A stretch of DNA of 64,000 nt, taken from positions 1,656,001-1,720,000 of the forward strand of contig NC_011026.1 in NCBI RefSeq assembly GCF_000020525.1. Reading direction: 5' to 3'. Below the pieces are notes generated by a model. That model searched no databases. It was not told the DNA's origin and was given only the letters and a program-made list of their open reading frames with translations. Shown here piece by piece: positions 45,794 through 54,787 of the stretch. Both the position numbers and the translations under genes were made by a program. This stretch comes from Chloroherpeton thalassium ATCC 35110. Lineage in GTDB: Bacteria; Bacteroidota; Chlorobiia; Chlorobiales; Chloroherpetonaceae. Positions within the stretch are counted from its first letter, which is position 1. Each line of letters begins with the position of its first letter.

Positions 45794-46060
45794 TTATTTT
45801 TTCTTCTTGCTGCCAAGTAACCCCAATGCCCCAACACCTGCTGCGACACCGAGACATGCAAGACCAACAGGATTAGCTGTTGCTATTAGACTTACCAAGG
45901 TAGCAGCAGCACCTGCTGTACCATGAGCTGCTGATGCCGCCCCAAGCATGGAAGTTACTGTAGATGCAAGCCCTGTCCCTGACGCGGCGGCGGCGGCTCC
46001 ACTTGCAACTGAAGTTGCACCCAAAAATTCCGCGCACTGTTGTTTTGATTTATCATCCAT
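45794..46060 (-). CDS. Small Ala/Gly-rich hydrophobic protein, unknown function
   Basis: An 88-residue protein. A short charged start (MDDKSKQQC) is followed by about 70 residues rich in Ala, Gly, Ser and Thr with two hydrophobic stretches (GTAGAAATLVSLIATANPVG and LACLGVAAGVGALGLLG), then KKKK. A membrane or pore-forming peptide is possible; glycine-zipper membrane proteins and class II bacteriocins look like this. AAGGACT lies about 9 bases before the ATG, so translation is likely. It lies between the insertion element and the broken mfd/RND gene. No known family was recognised. Confidence 0.6.
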   Translation of the reverse strand: MDDKSKQQCAEFLGATSVASGAAAAASGTGLASTVTSMLGAASAAHGTAGAAATLVSLIATANPVGLACLGVAAGVGALGLLGSKKKK

Positions 46061-46240
46061 ATAAAAAGTCCTTTCTGCATGAGAGTTATTGGATTGGAGG
46101 CTTTGGGTAACTTATTCGTAACAAGCACTCTAATAAGTATACGAATAACAATGAATATTTATCCAAAATTTTATCCGCAAAGATTTGGTTAAAAATCGCC
46201 GAGCATGTATCTAATCGCTTCAATTTAACCGATTTGGGAG

Positions 46241-48481
46241 ATGAAAAATACGGATGCCGCCCAAGAGGCCGTTTCAGTTGAGATAGAGGGTTTTTCGTTG
46301 CCGAGCTTTCGGCAGCGCATTTCGGAGTCCGCGACGACGCGGCTCTTGGTTCAAAAATGTGAGGAGAACGCGCCGAGCGTTTCGGCGCAGGGCGTCTACG
46401 GGTCGCTGGCTGCGATTTTGACCGCGCTGATGTTCGAGACGCTTCGCCGTCCGGTGTTGCTGGTTTGCAACGAGGAGCGCGTTGATTTGTTTGAAAACGA
46501 TTTGCGACAACTCGCGGGCGCAAAGGATGTTTGCGATTTCGTCTCCGAGCCGTCGCTTACGCTGGCCACGCTCGTCGCCGACCCGCAAAAAATTACGGTC
46601 GCCTCCACGCTTGAACTTCAAAAAAAGGTATTGCCCAAAAAAGAAGCGTTGGAAAAACAGGTTCGGCTGTCCGAAAACGAGCCGTTCGGCTACGAAACGC
46701 CTGACAAAGAAGTCGTCAGCGAGCCGGAAAAAATTTTAAAAGCGCATCCTGGCAATGAAACCGTGATGCTGGGCGGCTCGCCCTATTTGCGTGTTCAAAA
46801 CGGCATGAGCATGAAGAACGACATTAAGAAATTATTGCCGTTAGGCATTTTGTTCATGCTCATTTTTCTCTTCATCAGTTTTAGGCAATTCCGAGGCGTT
46901 TGGCTACCGACTTTAGTCGTGATTATTTCCATCATCATTTCGTTAGGATTTATTCCCTTGCTGGGTTGGGACTTCACCATTGTCACCATCATATTGCCGG
47001 TGTTGCTTATCGCCGTGGCGAACGATTATGGCATTCACATGTTTTCGCATTATCAGGACGATAATTCCCCGGGCAATAAATTCAGCAAAGAAGACATTTC
47101 GCGCCGCATGGCGACCAGCCTCGGCAAACCGATTCTGATTTCCGGACTGACCACCATGGCGGGTTTGCTGTGTATGCTGGGGCACATTCTCATTCCAGCA
47201 TGGCAAATGGGCATTTTAGCCGCGATTGGCATTGCCGCTGCGCTGCTTTGCCAGTTTTCTGTTAGTTCCAGCGCTCAGTTCGTTGCTTCCCAAACCCAAC
47301 CCGATTTCAACGCCGGCCAACACGGAAGGAAGCGCGAGCATTTTGGGCAAATTGTTGCTGTTCATCGGTAGCGTGGTGACTAAAAAGCCAAAAACGGTTA
47401 TTGCCAGCTTGCTCGCCGTTACGCTGATTGTCTCGTTAGGAATTTTTAACCTATCGGTAAATACCAATCCTGCAAAAATGTATCCTGAGGGGCATCCAGC
47501 CCGAGTTTCTTCGATGCTGATCAGCAAAGCGCGTTTGGGGGGGTTTTTTCCGCTTTCGATTGTGGTTGAGGGTGACATAAAAGATCCTGAATTGATGAAA
47601 AAAATTGATGCGGTGGAAAGGCAGATAAAACAAATGCCGGAAGTCGGCGCTACGCAATCCATCGCCAAAGTGACCCGGCAAATCGGGCGAGCGCTGTTCA
47701 GCAAAAATGAGCCGCTTTACAACGAAATCCCAAATTCTTACGAGGCCATATCGCAATATTTTGAATTGTACATGATGAGCGGCGACCCCGACGATTTGGA
47801 GAAAATGGTGGATTTCAATTTTGAAAAAGCCATGATTTTGGTGCGATTCAAAGACATGAACACGCCAATTTTGCGAAAATGCGTGAAAGAAATCAAAGCG
47901 ATGGTCAAGGACATTCCCGAAGTGAAATATGTCGGCGGCAACGCGGATATTTTCTCCGAAATGGACAAACGCATTGTGGATGGGCAGTTCAAATCGCTGG
48001 GCATGTCGTTGGTTGCGGTGTTTATCATTCTTGCGCTGGCCTTTGGAACGCGTTCGGTTGAAGGCGCATTTTTGCAAATTATTCCGCTGATAATGGCCAT
48101 CCTGATTTTGTTCGGCGTCATGGGATTTGCCGGAATTGAACTCAACTTCACGACGGCTTTGCTTTCGTCCATTATGATTGGCGTTGGCGTTGATTATACA
48201 ATTCACTTGGTTTGGCGCTACCGCGAAGAACGCCGCGAAGGGCTGCAAGCGGCGGAAGCCATGCAAAAAACAATTCACACATCGGGCAGAGGAATTATCC
48301 TGAACGCTGTTTCCGTCTTGCGGCGCTTATTTTTTCAGCATTCCTTTCCGTGCGCTTTTTCGGCACGCTGATGGTCATCATCATTTTTGCCTGTTTGGTG
48401 GGCGGTTTGCTGCTTGTGCCGTCGCTTTGCATGGTTCTGAAACCCAAATTTCTTGAGCCTCACGATAAAACAAATGTCTAA
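46241..48481 (+). pseudogene. Mfd N-terminus fused to RND (MMPL) transporter, frameshifted
   Basis: Residues 1 to about 145 match the start of transcription-repair coupling factor Mfd, not a transporter: YGSLAAILTALMFETLRRPV, VDLFENDLRQLAG and TVASTLELQKKVLPKKEALE. From about residue 150 (base 46690) the frame becomes an RND/MMPL exporter just before its second membrane helix (MKNDIKKLLPLGILFMLIF), so its first helix and half of loop 1 are lost. The transporter shifts frame near 47252 (a T added before GCCAGTTTTCTG) and again near 48310-48325, before ending in PSLCMVLKPKF. Read together, the second half is otherwise complete. It is not functional as a transporter, nor as Mfd. Confidence 0.8.
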
Positions 48482-48500
48482 CTCGATAAAATTTTCAACA

Positions 48501-49293
48501 ATGAAAAAGATACAAATCATAATCACTCGCTTTTTTTTGTTGGGGAATCAGCACGGCGGCTGCGCAACTGCTTACAGCAAAACAAGTTCAACAAAAAGCG
48601 ATTGATGCAACTCGTGTGAGCGGCACGGAATCCATTTCCACTTTGACCATTATCGGAAAACGAGGCGAGCAGCGCGTTCGCAAAATGGCGATGGTCAGCA
48701 AACTTTATGACGACGGTTTAACCGAAAAAAAGCTCGTCAAATTTAACGCGCCTGCCGATGTGAAAGGAACAGGCTTCCTTTGGTTTGATTATAATGACAA
48801 ATCCGATGACAAGTGGATTTATATGACAGCCCTTCGGAAAACGCGGCGAATTATCAGTTCGGAAAATGCGAAAAGTTTTATGGGTTCGGAGTTTTCGTAT
48901 GCCGACATGTCTTTGCCCACCGTGGATGATTTTTCCTACAAGTTTTTGCAAGCGGAAACCGTGAACGGCGAGTCTTGCTACGCGCTTGAAATCATTCCAA
49001 AGACGAATGGCGTGGCAGAGGACAATGGCTTCTCGAAAAAAATATCGTACATCAGCAAAAACGATTTTGTATTGCGAAAAGCGATTTACTACAACCTGGC
49101 AGGCGAGAAAGAAAAAATCATGCGGGTGAAATCCATTATTGAGGTGGATGCAAACAACCATAAATTCAAAATGAAAGAGATGGAGATGGAGAATTTGCTC
49201 AGCAACCGCAAATCCATTTCACGCATTGAGCAGATAAAATTCAACCCAAACGTTCCAGACGATTATTTCACAACAAGGCATTTGGAAAAGTAA
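48501..49293 (+). pseudogene. Outer-membrane lipoprotein-sorting protein (LolA-like), frameshift in signal peptide
   Basis: The body, about 230 residues, has the LolA-like fold partner commonly encoded beside RND exporters: VKFNAPADVKGTGFLWFDY, WIYMTALRKTRRI and GSEFSYADMSLPT. The ATG at 48501 starts MKKIQIIITRF, a signal peptide, but a run of eight T (48531-48538) puts it out of frame with STAAAQLLTAKQVQQKAI. Seven T would restore one frame. As read, only an internal start at or after 48616 could be used, giving no export signal. It follows the RND remnant by 19 bases and decays with it. Confidence 0.75.
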
Positions 49294-49437
49294 ATCGTTG
49301 TTTTGATTTGCGGTTTTGCCGAGAAGTTTTTTCTCCTGCTGGCGCATTTCCGGCAAAGCAAAAATGAAAATTGCAATGAATCTGGATAGAATGTAATTTC
49401 CGCTCGCGATTATTGAATTCACAGATAAAAATGAATC

Positions 49438-50691
49438 ATGCAAAACATTAATCAAGAGCTTGAAAAAGTTGTCGCAGCGAGCCGAAAAGCGGCGCTCCTG
49501 GAAGAGACGACCATTAATGAAGTGCTCGGTTCGCTGGCCGATGCGGCGCTGGCCGAAACTGCGTTTATCTTAGAAGAAAATAAAAAAGACCTTGCGCGAA
49601 TGCCGAAAAGCGATCCGAAATACGACCGCTTGATGCTCACCGAAGCGCGGATCGAGGGCATTGCAAACGACATTCGCAACGTGGCAAAACTGCCGTCGCC
49701 GCTTGGGAAAATTCTGGACGAGCGCGATTTGCAAAGCGGATTGCATTTGCAAAAAGTCACCGTGCCGCTCGGCGTCATCGGCATTATCTACGAAGCGCGT
49801 CCGAATGTGACCTTTGATGTATTTTCGCTTTGCCTAAAATCCGGCAACGCAACCGTGCTCAAAGGCGGCAGCGATGCGCATTATTCCAATTTGGCGATTG
49901 TTTCCGTGATTCATAAAGTTTTGGCAAAACACGGCCTCGATACGAACACCGTTTTTCTTTTGCCAAGCGAGCGCGCAGCGGTGGAAATCATCCTGAATGC
50001 GACGAACTTCGTGGACATCATTATTCCGCGCGGCAGCCAAAACCTGATTAATTTCGTGCGCGAGCATTCAAAAGTGCCGGTCATCGAAACGGGCGCGGGC
50101 ATTGTTCATACGTATTTTGATGCGTCCGGCGATTTGGAAAAAGGCAAAGCAATTGTGTTTAACGCGAAAACCCGTCGCCCGAGCGTTTGCAACGCGTTGG
50201 ACACGCTTGTGATTCACGAGTCGCGTTTGGCCGATTTGCCGGAAATTGCAGCACAACTTGCGGAAAAACATGTGGAGCTTTTCGCCGATGAAAAAGCTTT
50301 CTCGGCGCTTTCGGGAAATTATCCTGAGGCGTTGCTTCAAAAAGCAACGGCGGAATCTTTCGGCACGGAATTTCTTTCGCTGAAAATGTCGATAAAAACG
50401 GTGAGCGGTTTGGATGAAGCGCTGGAGCACATTGCCAAATACAGCTCGAAACACAGCGAGGCCGTCGTTGCTGAGGACAATGCCATTGCAGAGCGATTTT
50501 TGAAAAGCGTGGATGCGGCGGTGGTTTATGCCAACACTTCAACTGCCTACACCGACGGCGCGCAGTTCGGGCTTGGCGCGGAAATCGGCATCAGCACGCA
50601 AAAGCTGCACGCGCGAGGCCCAATGGCGCTCGCGGAACTGACGAGCTACAAATGGGTCATTCGCGGCAACGGGGAAGTTCGTCCGGCTTAA
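49438..50691 (+). CDS. proA: Gamma-glutamyl phosphate reductase
   Basis: A 417-residue NADPH-dependent enzyme for the second step of proline synthesis. An aldehyde dehydrogenase-like fold is seen: [51 protein letters not shown], and the catalytic Cys in [15 protein letters not shown] near residue 247. The C-terminus has [17 protein letters not shown]. Length fits. It is separated from proB by about 6 kb of rearranged sequence. No ribosome binding site was seen before the ATG. Confidence 0.97.
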   Translation: MQNINQELEKVVAASRKAALLEETTINEVLGSLADAALAETAFILEENKKDLARMPKSDPKYDRLMLTEARIEGIANDIRNVAKLPSPLGKILDERDLQSGLHLQKVTVPLGVIGIIYEARPNVTFDVFSLCLKSGNATVLKGGSDAHYSNLAIVSVIHKVLAKHGLDTNTVFLLPSERAAVEIILNATNFVDIIIPRGSQNLINFVREHSKVPVIETGAGIVHTYFDASGDLEKGKAIVFNAKTRRPSVCNALDTLVIHESRLADLPEIAAQLAEKHVELFADEKAFSALSGNYPEALLQKATAESFGTEFLSLKMSIKTVSGLDEALEHIAKYSSKHSEAVVAEDNAIAERFLKSVDAAVVYANTSTAYTDGAQFGLGAEIGISTQKLHARGPMALAELTSYKWVIRGNGEVRPA

Positions 50692-50702
50692 CGAAAATGA
50701 AA

Positions 50703-50732
50703 AAACGCTCCGTCAAAAAACGGAGCGTTCCT
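50703..50732. terminator. Hairpin after proA
   Basis: AACGCTCCGT pairs with ACGGAGCGTT; the following tract is T-rich but not a pure T run. It may serve proA and the convergent HD-GYP gene. Confidence 0.6.
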
Positions 50733-50771
50733 ATTTCTCAAACGGAGCGATTCAAGCAAACACCGATTTTG

Positions 50772-52037
50772 CTAAATGTCTGTTCGAGTGGCTTCGTGGT
50801 AGCACGCCAGCGCATTTTCGTTGACCAATGCAACCAGCGATTCATCAAGATTTCCTTTCTCGACAAGTGCGTTCATAATCCGCAAAATCTCTTTCAACGC
50901 AAGCCCTTCGCGATACGGCCTGTCTTGTGCCAGCGCTTGAAAAATATCAGCGACCGCAATAATTCTCGCCTCGATGTCGAGCTCTTCGATATGAGCGCGA
51001 AATGGATAGCCGTTGCCGGAGACGGTTTCGTGATGAAACGCTGCCCATTTGGCAATATCTTCGATGCCAGAAATGCGGCGCAAAATTTCATACGTTTCAA
51101 AACTGTGTTGCTCAATGATGGCGCGCTCTTGAGCATTGAGCGGACCGGGCTTTTCCAAAATTTCATCGGGAACATGAAGCTTGCCGATGTCGTGAAGCAA
51201 CGCGGCAGCTTCAATTTTTTTTGAGTTCTCCTTCGATAGGCCGCACAGCTTGGCAAGGTAGCACGATAAATGCGCCACGCCAATCGAATGCGCCACGGTG
51301 AATTGGCTTTTGGCATCGATAATTCTGGAAAAAAGACGGGCAAGTTGTTCAAGTTCATCAAGGGAAATCAGTGTATGATGACTTTGATAATGCTTGTCCA
51401 AATCCGTGATGTAATTCATCAGATGTCGCTCTTCCATTGTTAGCCAAAATGCTTGGGTTGAGGATGCGTCCATGAACGCATCAACCAGCACGGGACTAAA
51501 GCAGATGCCTCGTCCGGCTTCGATGAACTCGCGAGCGTGGCGGACATTGAGCAAAATGCCATTGCCCAGATGTCCAGCGGAAAACGCGTCTACGCGATCG
51601 ACCAGGTGAATTAAATTTGCAAAAAGCTTCGTCTTGGCAGGAAGATCGAGAGAGCTGAGCTCGTTCCAATACGTATGGTGATAGAGAATGGGTAGCGCCA
51701 TGTGTGCGAGTGGCGGAAAATCTTTAAGCAGCTTATAGCCAATTTGGCAATGGACTTGCGAATCCGGCCAGTCGTGCTGCTCGACAAGTGCGCGATGCAC
51801 ACGCGAAGAAGAAACTCCACAATCATGCAAAAGGCCAATTTCGAACGCGTCATTTGCATCCAGCACTTCAAGTTCAAGCTTCGCAGCGCATTGCATAGCC
51901 ATGTAGCCAACGCGCTTGCCGTGCCGGACTTCATCAATTCCAACCAAATCTAAGGCGTTTGATAATGCGTAGATCGTTTGACGTAGGTCGACTTGCAGTT
52001 CTCTGGTCTCTACCCCCACTGTATTCAGGTTGTTCAT
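50772..52037 (-). CDS. HD-GYP domain protein (putative c-di-GMP phosphodiesterase)
   Basis: About 421 residues with two HD-type domains. The first (about 30-210) has LLHDCGVSSSRVH and HHTYWNEL. The second (about 230-415) is HD-GYP: LLHDIGKLHVPDEILEKPG, then EQHSFETYEILRRI, and HHETVSGNGYPF, where the GYP signature is kept. This family breaks cyclic di-GMP and so influences motility or biofilm. Output or receiver domains are absent. The ATG at 52037 is chosen; a GTG at 52076 would add 13 residues, and neither has a clear ribosome binding site. Confidence 0.9.
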   Translation of the reverse strand: MNNLNTVGVETRELQVDLRQTIYALSNALDLVGIDEVRHGKRVGYMAMQCAAKLELEVLDANDAFEIGLLHDCGVSSSRVHRALVEQHDWPDSQVHCQIGYKLLKDFPPLAHMALPILYHHTYWNELSSLDLPAKTKLFANLIHLVDRVDAFSAGHLGNGILLNVRHAREFIEAGRGICFSPVLVDAFMDASSTQAFWLTMEERHLMNYITDLDKHYQSHHTLISLDELEQLARLFSRIIDAKSQFTVAHSIGVAHLSCYLAKLCGLSKENSKKIEAAALLHDIGKLHVPDEILEKPGPLNAQERAIIEQHSFETYEILRRISGIEDIAKWAAFHHETVSGNGYPFRAHIEELDIEARIIAVADIFQALAQDRPYREGLALKEILRIMNALVEKGNLDESLVALVNENALACYHEATRTDI

Positions 52038-52323
52038 AAAAAGCTTGTCATTTTTTTCATCAAAAGTGGGGGTCACAGCGATGAATGAATATAATTTTTG
52101 CCCGTAATTATTTGAAACGCTTGATAAGAAGAAAAATCATCATAGCGCATCAAGCACAACCGCAATGCGATGATGCTGGTGCGTAAACGTTTTGCAGCAG
52201 CGCTTTTAATTCAAGCGCTTCTATGCGTTCGCCAATAATTCAGGTGGTTCGGGGAAAAAGGTACGTATTTCAACTTTGCCCATCGCTTCGGGTATAAGGT
52301 TTCTGTAAAACTTCAGAAAGCCG

Positions 52324-52635
52324 TTAGTCGCAAGTTTGAATTTCCGTTTTTAGCTGAATTTCTTCAAGCACGGCGCTAACCTTCACACAGGCCATTAAAT
52401 CACCATCGTAGACAATCGAGCGGCCTCTATTATGAACTTCCCAAGTGTGGTGTTCCGCTTTGCCGCGCGAGCAGCCTGTTGCTTTCATGAGCTGATAAAT
52501 CACTTCTTCGAAAGTATGATAATCATCATTGAATAAAACAACTTTATAAGGATCTCCGGTTAGCGTATCAACATCTTGGGGTTTTTCCCGCGTTTGTCCC
52601 ATAGATCCAAAAATATCCGCATCATCATGTCTCAT
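52324..52635 (-). CDS. clpS: ATP-dependent Clp protease adaptor ClpS
   Basis: A 103-residue adaptor that passes N-degron substrates to ClpAP or ClpCP. The family core is complete: [20 protein letters not shown] near residue 30, then the [10 protein letters not shown] segment that includes part of the N-degron pocket, and a C-terminal [10 protein letters not shown]. The long N-terminal tail is normal. No clpA is adjacent. It stands alone between HD-GYP and a small membrane protein gene. Confidence 0.93.
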   Translation of the reverse strand: MRHDDADIFGSMGQTREKPQDVDTLTGDPYKVVLFNDDYHTFEEVIYQLMKATGCSRGKAEHHTWEVHNRGRSIVYDGDLMACVKVSAVLEEIQLKTEIQTCD

Positions 52636-52937
52636 AACTCACGAAAGGATTTTTAGAGGTTAAATATGTATGATATGGTGTCTTACGATACTTGAAAAAT
52701 CAACCAATAGCGTAACGAAAAAATTTGGTAACGGCAAGACTTTTCAAATCTACGGGGATTTGATTTCTCTGTCAAGGACTTTTTTTGAATTCATCATCAG
52801 ATTGTTGTCGCAAATGGCTTGCTAATCGCATTTTTTGAAAAGAGATTTTAGCCAGTGAAATTCTCCTGAAATTTCAATTTCATATAGAATTTGATAAATT
52901 CAGCTTTCCTGAAAAACAACCATTGATTGATTCGTTC

Positions 52938-53168
52938 ATGAAGCCGATATATTACTTTGCAGGAGTAGCTATTTCCATTTTGCTCTCTGTGTATCTTTTT
53001 ATTTTTGGGTCCAGCCCGAACCACGAAACCGTTGCGATTTTCATTGGGCTTTGGGCGCCAACCATCATCGGTTTGGGAGTGTATAACGAGCTCCTCAATA
53101 TTTATGAGGAAATGCTTCGCCAGCGCCGAGAAATGGAGGAAGACAGAAAAAAAGATGCCTCTCAATAA
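52938..53168 (+). CDS. Small membrane protein, unknown function
   Basis: About 76 residues with two hydrophobic helices (YYFAGVAISILLSVYLFIF and FIGLWAPTIIGLGVYNEL) followed by a charged tail (RQRREMEEDRKKD). It has the shape of small membrane proteins often seen beside regulators; no known family. A TTG five codons earlier is in frame. It lies upstream of the Nudix gene in the same orientation. Confidence 0.6.
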   Translation: MKPIYYFAGVAISILLSVYLFIFGSSPNHETVAIFIGLWAPTIIGLGVYNELLNIYEEMLRQRREMEEDRKKDASQ

Positions 53169-53315
53169 ATTTTTGCGTCCCAATTTTTCAGTTCGCGTTT
53201 GTCTGCATTTGTGGCTTGCCGCGATGGTGTTCCCTCATCCAAGCAGCCAACACGCGCATCGTTGAGAAACGCTCTCATTTTTGCAACTTCATCGTTCATC
53301 AAAACGCGCTTGTCC

Positions 53316-53831
53316 ATGTTTAAATATTGCCCAAATTGCTCATCCGAGACCGTTGAATTTGATGGCCTCAAAAAATATGAGTGCGCAAGTTGTGGTTGGA
53401 CTTTTTACCGAAATGCGGCCACTGCGGTTATGGCTGTTTTGCGCTATCAAGGCAAAATTTTATTTGCAATTCGCGCAAAAGCGCCTGCGTTGGGAAAACT
53501 GGATTGTCCAGGTGGTTTTGTCGATCCGGGTGAAAATGCTGAAACCGCGCTTGCCAGAGAATTACAGGAAGAGCTTGGGTTAAGCGGGCTTTGCTATGAA
53601 TTTTTGGGGACGGCGATCAACAGTTATGAATATAAAAACATCGTGTATCCGACTTGCGACTTAATTTTTACCGCCGAATTGGAAAAGATTCCTCATGAAA
53701 TAGATCCTTCGGAAATTAGCGGCATTGGCTTGCTTGCGCTTGAAGACGTTCAAGACAGCGAGCTAAGTTTTCCTTCCGTTCAAAAAGCCTTGCAACTCTA
53801 CGCAGCCAGGTTTGGCAACAGCAAGCCGTAA
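53316..53831 (+). CDS. Nudix hydrolase with N-terminal zinc ribbon
   Basis: A 171-residue enzyme. Two CxxC pairs form a zinc ribbon (YCPNCSSETVE and YECASCGW). The Nudix box GGFVDPGENAETALARELQE ends at ELGL and has the REUXEE core. The layout resembles NudC-like NADH pyrophosphatase minus one domain, so NAD-type or ADP-ribose-type substrates are possible. The ATG at 53316 is the start because it places the ribbon first; the frame extends upstream without similarity. Confidence 0.9.
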   Translation: MFKYCPNCSSETVEFDGLKKYECASCGWTFYRNAATAVMAVLRYQGKILFAIRAKAPALGKLDCPGGFVDPGENAETALARELQEELGLSGLCYEFLGTAINSYEYKNIVYPTCDLIFTAELEKIPHEIDPSEISGIGLLALEDVQDSELSFPSVQKALQLYAARFGNSKP

Positions 53832-53858
53832 AATCAACTTTTTCAAATAGTTGGTTAT

Positions 53859-53895
53859 AAAAAAGCCCTCTTCACTGAGAAGCGGGCTTTTTTGG
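53859..53895. terminator. Bidirectional terminator between Nudix and CnoX-like genes
   Basis: AAAAAAGCCC pairs with GGGCTTTTTT, and the inner CTTC/GAAG lengthens the stem; T tracts on both strands serve these convergent genes. Confidence 0.85.
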
Positions 53896-53903
53896 CGTCG
53901 ATG

Positions 53904-54716
53904 TTAGTAAAGAGCGCGGTTGAAAATCTTGCGATGCTTCATGGTGATGTCGTGTGTTTCACCAAGATATTTGAAAATAGCGATGCACGCTTTTCTGGCG
54001 CCGTCGTCGTCGTAATAGCGGTCGTTGCGAATCACTTCAACAAACTTTTGCAAGGCTGAATCAAAGTCGTGCTTTTTTAAGCTGTTGATTGCTGCGACAT
54101 AATCTTTTTTGCCGATGCCGTTTGGCAGCGTATCGATATCTTCGGCGATTTCAAAAAGCCGTCCAAACTCGCGAATAGACTCGGCTTGCTGGTAAAACTC
54201 CGAATCGGCCTCGATGTTTCGAACAATTTCTTGCGCTTTTTTAGGATTCGTGTAGAGCACAGTTTGAGCCAGCACCACAGTGGCTTCTGTGTTATCCGGC
54301 TCTTCTTTTAAGATCGGTTCTAAAATTTTTTGTGCTTCAGCCATTTTGCCTTTTTCAAATAATTGTGCAGCGGCTTTCACCTGGCCTCGATTTTTACTTG
54401 GAATCGCTTTTTTGAGCCAAAGCTCGATTTGCGACTCGGGAAGCGCGCCAACAAATTCATCAACCACATCGCCACCGACAAAAAGCTTGACCGCAGGAAT
54501 GCTGCTAATGCTATATTGCTCAGCGACATGCTGATGCACATCCGTATTCACTTTTGCCAGCGCCCATTTGCCTTTGTGCTTTTCAGCAAGGCGTTCCAGC
54601 GTTGGCGCCAGCATGCGGCAAGGACCACACCATTCCGCCCAGAAATCTACCAACACGGGTAACTTAAAGCTGTGTTCGATAACCTCTTTTTGAAAATCAC
54701 TGATTTCGTAAGCCAT
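53904..54716 (-). CDS. Thioredoxin-domain co-chaperone (CnoX/YbbN-like)
   Basis: A 270-residue protein. Residues 1-105 are a thioredoxin fold with the active site WAEWCGPCRML and the cis-Pro in SSIPAVKLFV. Residues 115-270 are helical TPR-like repeats (AAAQLFEKGKMAEAQKILEP). E. coli CnoX has the same plan but lacks one cysteine of this site; here CGPC is complete, so a real oxidoreductase role is possible. In this family the protein protects clients and hands them to GroEL. Monocistronic, apart from a close acylase gene upstream. Confidence 0.9.
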   Translation of the reverse strand: MAYEISDFQKEVIEHSFKLPVLVDFWAEWCGPCRMLAPTLERLAEKHKGKWALAKVNTDVHQHVAEQYSISSIPAVKLFVGGDVVDEFVGALPESQIELWLKKAIPSKNRGQVKAAAQLFEKGKMAEAQKILEPILKEEPDNTEATVVLAQTVLYTNPKKAQEIVRNIEADSEFYQQAESIREFGRLFEIAEDIDTLPNGIGKKDYVAAINSLKKHDFDSALQKFVEVIRNDRYYDDDGARKACIAIFKYLGETHDITMKHRKIFNRALY

Positions 54717-54787
54717 ACGGGGTCTATCCTCCTAATTTGAATGTGAAATAAAATACAAGGAACATGTTTTGTTTTTTACGAAAACGC

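Noticed and set aside
47451-48278. Open frame of 275 codons opposite the RND remnant
   Set aside because: Composition (Phe, His, Asn, Arg) is that of an antisense shadow; the plus strand has clear RND similarity.
53162-53371. 69-codon minus-strand frame overlapping the Nudix start
   Set aside because: No ribosome binding site or family; overlaps the zinc-ribbon codons of a well-supported gene.
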